DNA of 64,000 nucleotides from NCBI RefSeq assembly GCF_013407955.1, contig NZ_JACCBU010000001.1, forward strand, positions 6,944,001 to 7,008,000, written 5' to 3'. Made by a program: the position numbers and the translations under genes. The notes beneath the pieces were generated by a model that made no database searches, was not told the origin of the DNA, and saw only the letters and a list, made by a program, of their open reading frames with translations. Below, piece by piece: positions 33,351-43,033 of the stretch (position 1 is the first letter of the stretch; each line of letters opens with the position of its first letter). Origin of the DNA: Microlunatus parietis. GTDB lineage: Bacteria; Actinomycetota; Actinomycetes; Propionibacteriales; Propionibacteriaceae.

Positions 33351-35501
33351 TCACGGGGAAGGGGTTACCTGGTCGATGATCCAGGCGTATTCGAAGGCCA
33401 ACTCCCGCCACGACTTGTAGCGTCCGCTGACCCCGCCGTGGCCGGCCGTCATCTCGGTCTTGAGCAGGATCGGCCGGTCCTCGCCGTTGTGGGCGACCCG
33501 GCGCAGCGCGGCGACCCACTTGGCCGGCTCGACGTAGAAGACCCGGGTGTCGTTGAGGCTCGTGGTGGCCAGGATCGCCGGATAGGCGACCTCGCGCAGA
33601 TTCTCGTACGGGCTGTAGGACTTCATGTACGCATACACCTCGGGATCGTGCAGCGGGTCACCCCACTCCTCCCATTCGGTGACGGTGAGAGGCAGGTCCG
33701 GGTCGAGGATCGTGGTCAGCGCGTCGACGAACGGCACCGCGGCGTGGATCGCCCGGAACGTCTCCGGGGCCAGGTTGGCCACGGCGCCCATCAGCAGTCC
33801 GCCGGCGCTGCCGCCGCGGGCCGCCAGCCGGTCGGCGCTCGTGTAGCCGCGCTCGATCAGGTGCTCGGCGCAGGCGACGAAGTCGCTGAACGTGTTCTTC
33901 TTGGTCAGCTCCTTGCCGTTCTCGTACCAGGCCCGGCCGAGCTCGCCGCCGCCGCGGATGTGGGCGATCGCGTACACGAAGCCGCGCTCCAGCAGGGACA
34001 GCTGGGAGATCCGGAAGGACGGGTCGATCGAGATCTCGTACGAGCCGTAGCCGTAGATCAGGGCCGGCGCGCTGCCGTCCAGCTCGAGCCCGGCCTTGTG
34101 CACGATCGAGATCGGGATCTTGGTGCCGTCGGCGGCGGTGGCCCACTCGCGGACCTGGACGTAGTCCTCGGAGCGGTACGGCCCGTGCACCGGGTGGTCC
34201 AGCACCTCGGTCCGCTTGCGGACGGTCCGGGCACCGGTCGGCACGTCCAGGTCGACCACCGAGTCCGGCGTGACCAGCGAGGTGAAGGCGTACCGGACGG
34301 TGCTACTGGCGTAGTCCCGGCCGGCCACGTGGTCCACCGTGTAGAGCGGCTCGTCGAACTCGAGGTCGGTGCCGGCGCCCGGCGTGCCGTCGGCGCCGCG
34401 AGGGAGCAGCCGCAGCCCGGTCAGCCCGTCCCTGCGCAGCCCGAGCACGACGTGGCCCGCGTACGCCGTGACGTCGGTGAGCCGGACCCCGGCCTGGTGC
34501 GGCAGCACGGTCCGCCACTGGTCCGGCGAGGTCGCGTCCAGCGGCGCCTCGGCGAGCGCGAAGTCGGGGCCGCCGTCTCGCTGCGGGTCGTTGTGCAGGA
34601 TCAGCAGCCGGTCGCCGGCGACCTCGACGTTGTACTCGACGCCCTGCCGGCGCGGCGCGATCGATCGCGGGGTCGCGGCAGGTTCTTCGGTGCCCAGGAT
34701 CAGGTACTCGGTGGTCAGCTTGCTGCCGACGCCGATCAGGATCCAGCGCTCGTCGCGGCTGGCCTCCAGACCGACCCAGTACCTCTCGTCCGGCTCGTTG
34801 AACACGTCCACGTCCTGCGCGACGTCGGTGCCGAGCCGGTGCCGGCGGACCAGGTACGGCCGCCAGGCGGAATCGGCCCGCGTGTAGAAGAGGTGATCCG
34901 CCCCGGCCCAGGCGATCCCGTACACGGTGTCCGGGATCTCGTCCGGCAGCAGCTCGCCGGTGCCCAGGTTCTTGATCTTGATCGTGTAGCGCTCGTCGCC
35001 GCTGAGATCCGTGGAGTACGCCAGCAGGCTGCCGTCCGGCGACACGCCGAGGGCTCCGACGGAGAAGAACTCGGCGTCGCCGGCCTCGGCGTTGCAGTCC
35101 AGCAGCACCTCCTCGCCCTCGATCGGGCGCTCCGGGTCGGGCGGCGTGGTCGGGTCGGCGGCGACCACCCGGCAGTGGATCGGGTAGTCCTGGCCCTCGA
35201 CGGTCCGGGTGTAGTACCAGTAGCCGCGCTCGCCGTGGCGGCGGTGCGACGGGACGCTGAGGTCGGTCTCCTTGGTTCGCGACTTGATGTCGGTGAAGAT
35301 CGCCTCGCGCAGCTCGGCCAGGTGCCCGGTGCGCGCCTCGGTGTAGGCGTTCTCCGCCTCGAGGTAGCCGATCACCTCGGGATTCTCCTTGTCCCGCAGC
35401 CATTCGTACGGGTCGGCGAAGTCGTCGCCGTGGTGGCTCCGGACGGTCGGACGGAAGGCGGCCGTCGGAGCGGTCGCGGCGCGGTCGAGCTGGTCGGTCA
35501 T
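33351..35501 (-). CDS. ptrB: Oligopeptidase B (prolyl oligopeptidase family S9A)
   Basis: A 716-residue cytoplasmic serine peptidase that cuts peptides after basic residues. N-terminal DFADPYEWLRDKENPEVIGYLEAENAYTE opens the beta-propeller (about 75-410). The catalytic hydrolase domain has Ser in ARGGSAGGLLMG, Asp in TTSLNDTRVFYVEPAKW and His in MTAGHGGVSGRY. The acidic FCSR-type pocket region is RERGFVYAIAHIRGGGELGRAWYE-like (LLERGFVYAIAHIRGGGE here). The ATG at 35499-35501 follows a TAAGGT box by eight bases, so the mRNA is probably leaderless. Confidence 0.95.
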   Translation of the reverse strand: MTDQLDRAATAPTAAFRPTVRSHHGDDFADPYEWLRDKENPEVIGYLEAENAYTEARTGHLAELREAIFTDIKSRTKETDLSVPSHRRHGERGYWYYTRTVEGQDYPIHCRVVAADPTTPPDPERPIEGEEVLLDCNAEAGDAEFFSVGALGVSPDGSLLAYSTDLSGDERYTIKIKNLGTGELLPDEIPDTVYGIAWAGADHLFYTRADSAWRPYLVRRHRLGTDVAQDVDVFNEPDERYWVGLEASRDERWILIGVGSKLTTEYLILGTEEPAATPRSIAPRRQGVEYNVEVAGDRLLILHNDPQRDGGPDFALAEAPLDATSPDQWRTVLPHQAGVRLTDVTAYAGHVVLGLRRDGLTGLRLLPRGADGTPGAGTDLEFDEPLYTVDHVAGRDYASSTVRYAFTSLVTPDSVVDLDVPTGARTVRKRTEVLDHPVHGPYRSEDYVQVREWATAADGTKIPISIVHKAGLELDGSAPALIYGYGSYEISIDPSFRISQLSLLERGFVYAIAHIRGGGELGRAWYENGKELTKKNTFSDFVACAEHLIERGYTSADRLAARGGSAGGLLMGAVANLAPETFRAIHAAVPFVDALTTILDPDLPLTVTEWEEWGDPLHDPEVYAYMKSYSPYENLREVAYPAILATTSLNDTRVFYVEPAKWVAALRRVAHNGEDRPILLKTEMTAGHGGVSGRYKSWRELAFEYAWIIDQVTPSP

Positions 35502-35535
35502 AGCTGCCGACCTTAGTCCCTGCCTCCGACGGTGC

Positions 35536-36324
35536 TCAGCCGAGCTTGCGTACGGTCAGGATCTGCTCGGTCCGGCCGACCGGGCCGTCGAGGTCGTACA
35601 CGATCGCGGAGGTGAGGCCGATCCCGGTCGGGCCGATCTCGGACCGGGCGTCGAAGCCGATCCAGGCGTCCGGTCCGGACAGCCGCGGCCGCCGGGTCAG
35701 GTGGATCGTCAGGTCGGTGTTGGGGAACATCCACTGCTTCGGCGGCAGCCGGGCGGCGATCCCGTTGGCGGTGTCCAGCAGGCCGACGAAGCGGACCAGG
35801 TCGGAGGCCTCGACGCCCTCGAGCAGCGCCGTGCGGGAGTGCAGCCAGGCCCGGGCGCGGCCCGGTTCCGAGCCGGGCACGACCCGGAACTCCAGGCTGT
35901 CGATGTAGCCGCCGCCCCAGGTGTCGGTGATCGGCCAGACCGGCAGTCCGTCCGGCGCCGGCAACGGATCGGGTCCGCCGCCGGCCACCGCGGACGTGTC
36001 GGTGCTGGCCAGCCGCCAGCCGGTCGCCCGCACCGCCGGCCGCTCGTCGATGATCATCATCGCCTCGACCAGCTCGATCGTGCGGCCCGGCCGGATCGTC
36101 GAGACCTCGACCCGGAACGGCACCGCGCTGATCACCCCGAGGATCTCGTACGTCAGCCGGCACAGCTGCAGCTCCGGCCGGGCCGCGTGCGTCTCGATCA
36201 CGTACGCCAGCAGCCCGGCCACCGGCGCCATGTGCTGCTCGGTGTCCCGCCAGGCGCCCTGCACGTGCACGGTCGGGCGGTACCGGTGATCACCGAGGTC
36301 GACGTAGTAGGAGTTCGGATCCAC
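35536..36324 (-). CDS. Acyl-CoA thioesterase-like double-hotdog protein
   Basis: The 262-residue product looks like a TesB-type two-hotdog protein. An early PTVHVQGAWRDTEQHMAPVAGLLAYVIE, the first hotdog helix region LTYEILGVISAVPFRVEVSTIRPGRTIELVEAMM, and the second domain FPNTDLTIHLTRRPRLSGPDAWIGFDARSEIGPTGIGLTSAIVYD, which is the usual C-terminal pattern, are all visible. Substrate unknown. The GTG at 36322-36324 is preceded by TACGGT (36332-36337) with seven bases between, fixing the start and suggesting a leaderless mRNA. It diverges from the glutamate-cysteine ligase-like gene. Confidence 0.82.
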   Translation of the reverse strand: MDPNSYYVDLGDHRYRPTVHVQGAWRDTEQHMAPVAGLLAYVIETHAARPELQLCRLTYEILGVISAVPFRVEVSTIRPGRTIELVEAMMIIDERPAVRATGWRLASTDTSAVAGGGPDPLPAPDGLPVWPITDTWGGGYIDSLEFRVVPGSEPGRARAWLHSRTALLEGVEASDLVRFVGLLDTANGIAARLPPKQWMFPNTDLTIHLTRRPRLSGPDAWIGFDARSEIGPTGIGLTSAIVYDLDGPVGRTEQILTVRKLG

Positions 36325-36390
36325 AACGGCCACCGTAGGGGAACGGCCGGCCTGCTGACATTGCGGCGCCGATGGGTGACGATGGATCGC

Positions 36391-37872
36391 ATGGGCGACG
36401 AGGTCGAACGGCGGGAGTTCACCCGGGCGGACCGGAGTCGCTATCGCGCCAAGGTGCGGACCGGGCTCGACGTCCTGGCGCTGATGCTGACCGAGTCGCG
36501 GTTCGAGGCGGACCAGCCGATGGCCGGGCTGGAGATCGAGCTCAACCTGGTCGACCAGGACCAGCAGCCGGCGATGCGGAACGCCGAGGCGCTGGAGGCG
36601 ATCGCCGATCCGCAGTTCCAGACCGAGCTGGGCCGGTTCAACATCGAGATCAACGTACCGCCGCGGCAGTTGGCCGGGCGCGGGCTGTCCTCGTTCGAGG
36701 ACTCGGTCCGGGCGGCCCTCAACCACGCGCAGAAGCGGGCCTCCGACGCCGGCGTCGGGCTGGCGATGGTCGGCATCCTGCCCACCCTGGCGCCGGAGCA
36801 CGCGACCCGGGACAACCTGAGCGAGAACCCGCGCTACTCGCTGCTGGAGGAGGAGATCTTCGCGGCCCGCGGCGAGGACATGGAGATCGACATCCACGGC
36901 GCCGAGCGGCTCCGGATGGTGTCCGACACGATCATGCCGGAGGCGGCCTGCACCTCCACCCAGGTGCACCTACAGGTTAGCCCGGACGACTTCGCCGGCT
37001 ACTGGAACGCTGCCCAGGCCATCGCCGGCGTGCAGATCGCGGTGGGGGCCAACTCGCCGTACCTCTTCGGGCACCGGCTGCTGGCCGAGTCCCGGATCCC
37101 GCTGTTCGAGCAGAGCACCGACACCCGCAGCGACGAGCTCAAGGCCCAGGGGGTACGGCCTCGGGTCTGGTTCGGCGAGCGCTGGATCACCTCGATCTTC
37201 GACCTGTTCGAGGAGAACACCCGCTACTTCCCGGCGCTGCTGCCGATCTGTACCGACGAGGACCCGGTTGCCGTGCTGGACAGCGGGGGCGTGCCGAAGC
37301 TGGAGGAGCTGCGGCTGCACAACGGCACCGTCTACCGCTGGAACCGTCCCGTGTACGACATCGCCGGCGGGGTGCCGCACCTGCGGGTGGAGAACCGGGT
37401 GCTGCCGGCCGGCCCGACCGTGCTGGACACGATGGCCAACGCCGCGTTCTTCGCCGGGCTGGTCCGGGCGCTGGCCGACGCCGACCGGCCGCTCTGGTCG
37501 GCGATGTCGTTCCAGGCGGCCCGGGAGAACTTCGTCGCGGGCTACCGGCACGGGATCGACGCCGAGGTGTACTGGCCCGGCGTCGGCCGGGTCACCGTAG
37601 TCGAGTTGGTGCTGCGGAAACTGCTGCCGCTGGCCGAGCAGGGGCTGCGGCAGTGGCGGGTGAACGGCGAGGAGGCCGACCGGCTGCTCCAGGTGATCGA
37701 GCGGCGCTGCGTCCGTGCGGCCAACGGCGCAACGTGGCAGACTGCGGAGGTGTCCGGGCTGGAGGCGGCCGGTCGTGACCGGGGAGCGGCCCTGCGCGCC
37801 ATGCTCGCCCGCTACCTGGAACTGATGCACAGCAACGAACCGGTCCACACCTGGGAGGCACTGCGTACATGA
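36391..37872 (+). CDS. Glutamate-cysteine ligase family protein (GCS2)
   Basis: A 493-residue ATP-grasp-like carboxylate-amine ligase of the GCS2 family. The start MGDEVERREFTRADRSRYRAKV, the core GLEIELNLVDQDQQPAMRNAEALEAIADPQFQTELGRFNIEINVPPRQL, and later TSTQVHLQVSPDDFAGYWNAAQAIAG fit actinobacterial members. Actinobacteria of this kind make mycothiol rather than glutathione, so the true product may be a different gamma-glutamyl compound. ATG 36391 aligns with homologue starts; ATG 36382 is possible. The stop overlaps the USP gene start in ATGA. Confidence 0.85.
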   Translation: MGDEVERREFTRADRSRYRAKVRTGLDVLALMLTESRFEADQPMAGLEIELNLVDQDQQPAMRNAEALEAIADPQFQTELGRFNIEINVPPRQLAGRGLSSFEDSVRAALNHAQKRASDAGVGLAMVGILPTLAPEHATRDNLSENPRYSLLEEEIFAARGEDMEIDIHGAERLRMVSDTIMPEAACTSTQVHLQVSPDDFAGYWNAAQAIAGVQIAVGANSPYLFGHRLLAESRIPLFEQSTDTRSDELKAQGVRPRVWFGERWITSIFDLFEENTRYFPALLPICTDEDPVAVLDSGGVPKLEELRLHNGTVYRWNRPVYDIAGGVPHLRVENRVLPAGPTVLDTMANAAFFAGLVRALADADRPLWSAMSFQAARENFVAGYRHGIDAEVYWPGVGRVTVVELVLRKLLPLAEQGLRQWRVNGEEADRLLQVIERRCVRAANGATWQTAEVSGLEAAGRDRGAALRAMLARYLELMHSNEPVHTWEALRT

Positions 37873-38294
37873 GCGATACAGGGCGGATGAGCGACTCGGA
37901 TGCGCAGGCAACGACGACGCCGACGATCGTTGTCGGCTACTCGGCCAAGCCGGAGGGAAGCGCGGCGTTGCGGACCGCCATCGTCGAGGCCGGGCGGCGT
38001 GATGCCCGGCTGATCGTCGTGCACACGTCGACCGCGGACGAGGTGGCTGCGCTCACCGACGAGCTCGACCAGTCCGGGGTGCCGTTCGAGGTCCGCAAGG
38101 CGCCGGACGAGCTGGACCCGGCGGATGAGGTGATCAACGCGGCCGAGGAGTCGCACGCCCTGTTCATCGTGATCGGGCTGCGCCGTCGTTCGCCGGTGGG
38201 GAAGCTGCTGCTCGGCAGCAACGCCCAGCGGGTGCTGCTGGACGCGTCCTGCCCGGTGCTCGCGGTCAAGGCCGAGTCGATCGCCGGGAGTTGA
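37869..38294 (+). CDS. Universal stress protein (UspA family)
   Basis: The 141-residue single-domain USP has the nucleotide-binding pattern G-2x-G-9x-G-S in its second half (VIGLRRRSPVGKLLLGSNAQRVLLDASCPVLAV), preceded by TIVVGYSAKPEGSAALRTAIVEA. It should bind ATP and dimerise. The ATGA overlap with the upstream ligase indicates translational coupling. A second ATG at codon 7 is an alternative start. Confidence 0.93.
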   Translation: MSDTGRMSDSDAQATTTPTIVVGYSAKPEGSAALRTAIVEAGRRDARLIVVHTSTADEVAALTDELDQSGVPFEVRKAPDELDPADEVINAAEESHALFIVIGLRRRSPVGKLLLGSNAQRVLLDASCPVLAVKAESIAGS

Positions 38295-38400
38295 TCCGCC
38301 GAAGTTGATCTTGGTGCGGCGGGTTGCCGTCGGAGCTCGTACCGCCGCGTCGATTCAGCCATTTTGGGTGGGCGTGTAAGAATACGTTCAGGAACGGCTC

Positions 38401-38433
38401 TTGACTTCCGACGGGCCGCGCCTGCCCTAGATA
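38401..38433 (+). promoter_or_regulatory. Candidate sigA promoter
   Basis: TTGACT at 38401-38406 and TAGATA at 38428-38433 resemble -35 and -10 boxes, but the 21-base spacing is longer than usual, so another start or sigma factor may be used. A GAGAGG ribosome-binding site precedes the GTG at 38461. Confidence 0.4.
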
Positions 38434-38460
38434 CGATCCGGTACGCCCGAGAGGTCCTTA

Positions 38461-39993
38461 GTGTCATCCTCTTCAACTCCCAACGCCGCGCGCGAGGGAA
38501 TCACGTCCGAATCCACCGTCGAAGCCATCGAGCCTTCGGCACCGCACCAGTCGAACGGCAGCGTCGCCGCTGCCGGCGCGACGCGGGCCAGCCAGGTATC
38601 CGCTGCGGTGACCAAGGACGAGGCGCCGGCCGCCAAGCGGCCAGGCCGTCCACCGGCCAAGAAGACGGCCGCCAAGAAGGCGAAGCTGAAGGCGGTCTCC
38701 GACGAGCCGGACGAGGCGGAGGGCGCGAGTCCGGGAACCCGGAAGACGGCCAAGAAGACCGCCGCGAAGGGTGCGGCCGCGAAGAAGGCCACCGCCAAGA
38801 AGGCGTCCAGGTCCGACGACGACGATGACGACGTCGAGATCACGCCGGAGGAACTCGAGGCCGATCTGCTGGTCGAGGTCGACGGCGACGATGTCGTGCT
38901 GACGGTGGGCAAGAAGCTCACCACCGACGACAAGCGGCGCGCCCTGGACGAGGTCGACGAGTCGACCTTCGAGCCGAAGAAGGAGGCCACCCTCGAGAAG
39001 GAACTGACCGAGGACGAGGGTTTCAGTCTCTCCGACGCCGACGACGCCGACGAGCCCGAGCAGCAGGTCGTCACGGCCGGCGCCACGGCCGACCCGGTCA
39101 AGGACTACCTGAAGCAGATCGGCAAGGTCGCGCTGCTGAACGCCGAGCAGGAGGTCGAACTCGCCAAGCGGATCGAGGCCGGCCTGTTCGCCGACGAGAA
39201 GCTGAACGACACCGCGGCCAAGGTGAAGGCCGCGCAGCGGGATGACATGGAGTGGATCGCCGAGGACGGGCGCCGCGCCAAGAACCACCTGCTGGAGGCC
39301 AACCTGCGGCTGGTCGTCTCGCTGGCCAAGCGGTACACGGGCCGCGGCATGCTCTTCCTGGACCTGATCCAGGAGGGCAACCTGGGCCTGATCCGTGCGG
39401 TCGAGAAGTTCGACTACACCAAGGGTTACAAGTTCTCCACCTATGCCACCTGGTGGATCCGGCAGGCGATCACCCGGGCCATGGCCGACCAAGCCCGGAC
39501 CATCCGGATCCCGGTCCACATGGTGGAAGTGATCAACAAGCTGGCCCGGGTGCAGCGGCAGATGCTGCAGGACCTCGGCCGCGAGCCGACGCCGGAGGAG
39601 CTGGCGGCCGAGCTGGACATGACGCCGGAGAAGGTCGTCGAGGTGCAGAAGTACGGCCGCGAGCCGATCTCCCTGCACACCCCGCTGGGCGAGGACGGCG
39701 ACTCCGAGTTCGGCGACCTGATCGAGGACTCCGAGGCGGTCGTGCCGGCCGACGCGGTCAGCTTCACGCTGCTGCAGGAGCAGTTGCACGACGTACTGGA
39801 CACGCTCAGCGAGCGCGAGGCCGGCGTGGTCTCGATGCGGTTCGGCCTGACCGACGGCCAGCCGAAGACGCTGGACGAGATCGGCAAGGTCTACGGCGTG
39901 ACCCGGGAACGGATCCGCCAGATCGAGTCGAAGACGATGAGCAAGCTGCGCCACCCGTCCCGGTCCCAGGTCCTCCGGGACTACCTGGATTGA
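38461..39993 (+). CDS. sigA: Principal sigma factor SigA (RpoD/HrdB)
   Basis: A 510-residue housekeeping sigma factor. The first 200 residues are low-complexity: lysine/alanine blocks ([28 protein letters not shown]) then acidic stretches. Region 1.2 starts [16 protein letters not shown] near residue 212. Region 2 is [58 protein letters not shown] and region 4.2 is [32 protein letters not shown] start with GAGAGG upstream. A strong terminator follows ten bases after the stop. Confidence 0.97.
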   Translation: MSSSSTPNAAREGITSESTVEAIEPSAPHQSNGSVAAAGATRASQVSAAVTKDEAPAAKRPGRPPAKKTAAKKAKLKAVSDEPDEAEGASPGTRKTAKKTAAKGAAAKKATAKKASRSDDDDDDVEITPEELEADLLVEVDGDDVVLTVGKKLTTDDKRRALDEVDESTFEPKKEATLEKELTEDEGFSLSDADDADEPEQQVVTAGATADPVKDYLKQIGKVALLNAEQEVELAKRIEAGLFADEKLNDTAAKVKAAQRDDMEWIAEDGRRAKNHLLEANLRLVVSLAKRYTGRGMLFLDLIQEGNLGLIRAVEKFDYTKGYKFSTYATWWIRQAITRAMADQARTIRIPVHMVEVINKLARVQRQMLQDLGREPTPEELAAELDMTPEKVVEVQKYGREPISLHTPLGEDGDSEFGDLIEDSEAVVPADAVSFTLLQEQLHDVLDTLSEREAGVVSMRFGLTDGQPKTLDEIGKVYGVTRERIRQIESKTMSKLRHPSRSQVLRDYLD

Positions 39994-40003
39994 TCCCAGC
40001 ACC

Positions 40004-40039
40004 GAAACGGCCCCCGATCGAAGGATCGGGGGCCGTTTC
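40004..40039 (+). terminator. Rho-independent terminator after sigA
   Basis: GAAACGGCCCCCGATC and GATCGGGGGCCGTTTC pair perfectly over 16 bp around a GAAG loop. It lies between sigA and the convergent DUF7455 gene and can serve both. Confidence 0.93.
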
Positions 40040-40061
40040 CGGTTGAGGTCTGTCGTGGGGG

Positions 40062-40259
40062 TTACTTCAGTCGCTCGGACTCGTCATGGATCTGCAGGGC
40101 GACCTGCTTCAGCTTGTCGGCGTGCTGCTTTCCGTGGTGGGCGCAGAACAGGAGTTCGGAGCCGGTCGCCAAGGTCACACGTACATAGGCCTGGGCACCG
40201 CAGCGGTCGCAGCGGTCGGCCGCGTCGAGGGTGGGGTCTTCGATCACGGATGTGCTCAC
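40062..40259 (-). CDS. DUF7455 small zinc-ribbon protein, 65 aa
   Basis: The 65-residue protein has CDRCGAQAYVRV and, 20 residues later, LLFCAHHGKQHADKL. These supply a CxxC and a Cys/His pair for one zinc ion. It is a conserved actinobacterial protein commonly found next to sigA; its role is unknown, and zinc ribbons of this size may contact RNA polymerase or the ribosome (speculation). GTG start at 40257-40259 with AAAGAGAGG upstream. A TAGATA box at 40340-40345 would give a leader of about 75 bases. Confidence 0.85.
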   Translation of the reverse strand: MSTSVIEDPTLDAADRCDRCGAQAYVRVTLATGSELLFCAHHGKQHADKLKQVALQIHDESERLK

Positions 40260-40347
40260 GATAGGCCTCTCTTTCGCAACATGTCCGGTCCTCCCCCGGG
40301 TGTGAGTCATCCCGAGTCGGCGACCAGTACGGGCGTCGATATCTAGT

Positions 40348-40374
40348 GAACATCCTTCCGGGGGTGGAATGTTC
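40348..40374. promoter_or_regulatory. Inverted repeat GAACAT-N15-ATGTTC in the DUF7455/parE gap
   Basis: In the 263-base gap between DUF7455 and parE the arms GAACAT and ATGTTC flank a G-rich centre, just upstream of the DUF7455 -10 box (TAGATA, 40340-40345). It could be an operator for the minus-strand gene. The only other signal seen in the gap is the parE -10 box at its 3' end. Confidence 0.3.
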
Positions 40375-40522
40375 CCCATTTCGGATCATGATCGTGAAAG
40401 TCGAGTAACGATCACCTCAGGATCAGCCCAGCGAACTCCAAGAATGGTGCTCCGGAGGCCGGATCCTCCGACACCGCGAGCATCTCCCGGGGACCGTCGG
40501 TGGGCGCCGGTAAGCTCACAGG

Positions 40523-42616
40523 GTGCCAAGTCCCGCGAAGTCCACGATCGGCAAGCCTGCAACGGAAAGCCGTGATTACGAGGCCCGGCACCTGCTGGTC
40601 CTGGAGGGGCTGGAGGCCGTCCGGAAACGGCCCGCGATGTACATCGGGTCGACCGACACCCGCGGGCTGATGCACTGCGTCTGGGAGATCATCGACAACG
40701 CCGTCGACGAGGCCCTGGCCGGATCCGGCAACGAGATCCTGGTCACGTTGGGCGCCGACGGCAGTGTGTCCGTCCAGGACCACGGCGCCGGCATCCCGGT
40801 CGACATCGAGCCACGGACCGGGCTGAGCGGTGTCGAGGTGGTCTTCACCAAGCTGCACGCCGGGGGCAAGTTCGGGGCGGGGTCGTACAACGCGACCGGT
40901 GGCCTGCACGGCGTCGGCGCCTCGGTGGTGAACGCCCTGTCCAGCCGGCTGGACGTGGAGGTGGACCGCAAGTCGGCGACCTGGGGGATGTCCTTCCGGC
41001 GCGGCGTGCCGGGCACGTTCGACGGCCCGGGCCCGGACGCGAAGTTCACCGCGGGCGGCGGCCTGCAGAAGCTCGGCAAGGCCAAGCGCGGCGCCACCGG
41101 CACCCGGATCACGTACTGGCCGGACCGTTCGATCTTCCTCAAGGACGCCCAGCTGTCCATCGAGGAACTGCACGCCCGGGCCCGGCAGACCAGCTTCCTG
41201 GTGCCCGGACTGGCCCTGGTCGTCACCGACGACCGCGGCCCGGAGACCTCGGTCGAGAAGTTCCTGCACGACGGCGGGATCACCGAGTTCTGCGAGTTTC
41301 TGGCGCCGGACCGCGCGATCAGCGACGTGATCCGGCTGCAGGGCCAGAGCCGGTTCACCGAGACCGTGCCGATGCTCGACGACAGCGGCGCGATGACGCC
41401 GACCGACGTGGAGCGGGATCTCGACGTCGACATCGCGATCCGCTGGGGCGAGGGCTACCAGACGATGGTGCAGTCCTACGTCAACATCATCCGGACGCCC
41501 AAGGGCGGCACCCACGTCACCGGCTTCGAGCGGGCGCTGACCAAGACGTTCACCGAGGTGATGCGCGGCACCCGGCTGCTGAAGAACGGCGACGAGGTGA
41601 TCAAGGACGACGTGCAGGAGGGAATGACCGCGGTCGTCACGGTCCGGCTGGCGGAGCCGCAGTTCGAGGGCCAGACCAAGGAGGTGCTGGGCACGCCGCC
41701 GGTGGCCGCGCTGGTCCAGAAGACCGTCGCGGCCGAGCTGAAGAGCTTCCTCACCTCGACCAAGCGAGAGGCGAAGACCCAGGCCCGCGCGGTGATGGAG
41801 AAGGTGGTCTCGGCGTCCCGGTCCCGGGTCGCTGCCCGGCAGCACCGGGAGGCGCAGCGGCGGAAGAACGCGCTGGAGTCCTCGACCCTGCCGCCGAAGC
41901 TGAAGGACTGCCGGAGCAACGACGTCGACTCGACCGAGCTGTTCATCGTCGAGGGCGATTCGGCGCTGGGCACGGCGCAGCGGGCCCGCAACGGCGACAC
42001 CCAGGCGCTGCTGCCGATCCGGGGCAAGATCCTGAACGTCCAGAAGGCCTCGGTCGGCGACATGCTGAAGAACGCCGAGTGCGCCTCGATCATCCAGGTG
42101 GTCGGCGCCGGCTCCGGCCGAAACTTCGACCCCGACGCGGCGCGCTACGGGAAGATCATCTTCATGGCCGACGCGGACGCCGACGGTGCCCACATCCGCT
42201 GTCTGTTGGCGACCCTGTTCTTCCGGTACATGCGGCCGCTGATCGACGCCGGGCGGGTCTACACCGCGGTGCCGCCGCTGCACCGGTTCGAGCTGACCAA
42301 CCCCAAGAAGGGCCAGCCGAAGTACATCTACACGTACTCCGACGCCGAGTATCAGCGGAAGGCCGCCGAGCTGACCAAGAAGAACATCCGGTTCAGCGAG
42401 CCGCAGCGCTACAAGGGCCTGGGGGAGATGGACGCCAACCAGCTGTCCGAGACCACGATGAACCCGCGGCATCGGACCCTGCGCCGGATCACGGTCGACG
42501 ACGCGATCCTGGCCGAGACGACATTCGAGATGCTGATGGGCAACGACGTGGCGCCGCGCAAGGAGTTCATCATCGACGGCGCGTACGCCCTCGACGCCGC
42601 GACGATCGACGCCTGA
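40523..42616 (+). CDS. parE: Type II topoisomerase subunit B (ParE/GyrB-like)
   Basis: The 697-residue ATPase subunit has the GHKL motifs EIIDNAVDEALAG, VQDHGAGIPVD and GGLHGVGASVVNALSS, and the TOPRIM motifs EGDSALGTAQRARN and MADADADGAHIR. The PIRGK segment corresponds to the quinolone region. It should pair with the ParC-like subunit encoded 7 kb downstream on the other strand, forming the decatenase distinct from gyrase. The GTG start follows a TAAGCT box (40511-40516) by six bases, so the mRNA is probably leaderless. Confidence 0.93.
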   Translation: MPSPAKSTIGKPATESRDYEARHLLVLEGLEAVRKRPAMYIGSTDTRGLMHCVWEIIDNAVDEALAGSGNEILVTLGADGSVSVQDHGAGIPVDIEPRTGLSGVEVVFTKLHAGGKFGAGSYNATGGLHGVGASVVNALSSRLDVEVDRKSATWGMSFRRGVPGTFDGPGPDAKFTAGGGLQKLGKAKRGATGTRITYWPDRSIFLKDAQLSIEELHARARQTSFLVPGLALVVTDDRGPETSVEKFLHDGGITEFCEFLAPDRAISDVIRLQGQSRFTETVPMLDDSGAMTPTDVERDLDVDIAIRWGEGYQTMVQSYVNIIRTPKGGTHVTGFERALTKTFTEVMRGTRLLKNGDEVIKDDVQEGMTAVVTVRLAEPQFEGQTKEVLGTPPVAALVQKTVAAELKSFLTSTKREAKTQARAVMEKVVSASRSRVAARQHREAQRRKNALESSTLPPKLKDCRSNDVDSTELFIVEGDSALGTAQRARNGDTQALLPIRGKILNVQKASVGDMLKNAECASIIQVVGAGSGRNFDPDAARYGKIIFMADADADGAHIRCLLATLFFRYMRPLIDAGRVYTAVPPLHRFELTNPKKGQPKYIYTYSDAEYQRKAAELTKKNIRFSEPQRYKGLGEMDANQLSETTMNPRHRTLRRITVDDAILAETTFEMLMGNDVAPRKEFIIDGAYALDAATIDA

Positions 42617-42622
42617 TCGGCG

Positions 42623-43033
42623 TCACGATCGAAGTTCGAGTTCTTCGACGGGCTGCCCGGTCACGTCAGCAATCAGAGTGAAGTCCTGGTCGTGATGCAG
42701 AACGACGAGGTCCGTCAGTTCAGCGGTGGCCGCGATCAGCAGGTCCGGGACCGACGGCGCCCGATGGCAGCCACGGCGTGCCAGGATGCCTTGAACCTCG
42801 ACGGCCCGGGCTTCGATGGCCGGCGTGAGATTCTGCACGGGCATACGGCTCACCGGTGGTTCCGTCACCAGCGCAGACCAGTCGTCGCCGGACCGCGCCG
42901 AGTATCCCACTTCCAGGACCGTAGCCGTCGTCACATGCACCAGACCACGTTCGATGCGTTCAGCCCACACCGAGGCCTGGGCGGCGACACTCAGCCTGGC
43001 GAACGCCGACTTGTCGACGAGCCAAGTCGTCAT
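42623..43033 (-). CDS. vapC: VapC-type PIN-domain toxin ribonuclease
   Basis: A 136-residue PIN-domain protein with the expected acidic residues: Asp7 in WLVDKSA, Glu in TVLEVGYSA, Asp in SVPDLLIAATA and Asp in LHHDQDFTLIAD. It should be an Mg-dependent RNase inhibited by the VapB encoded just upstream. The ATG at 43031-43033 overlaps the vapB stop in ATGA; an in-frame ATG lies six bases earlier. It ends seven bases from the convergent parE stop. Confidence 0.92.
   Translation of the reverse strand: MTTWLVDKSAFARLSVAAQASVWAERIERGLVHVTTATVLEVGYSARSGDDWSALVTEPPVSRMPVQNLTPAIEARAVEVQGILARRGCHRAPSVPDLLIAATAELTDLVVLHHDQDFTLIADVTGQPVEELELRS

Noticed and set aside
38351-38400. A SigR-type promoter (GGAAC-N18-GTT) before sigA
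   Set aside because: GGAAC is present at 38390 but no GTT follows at the right distance.
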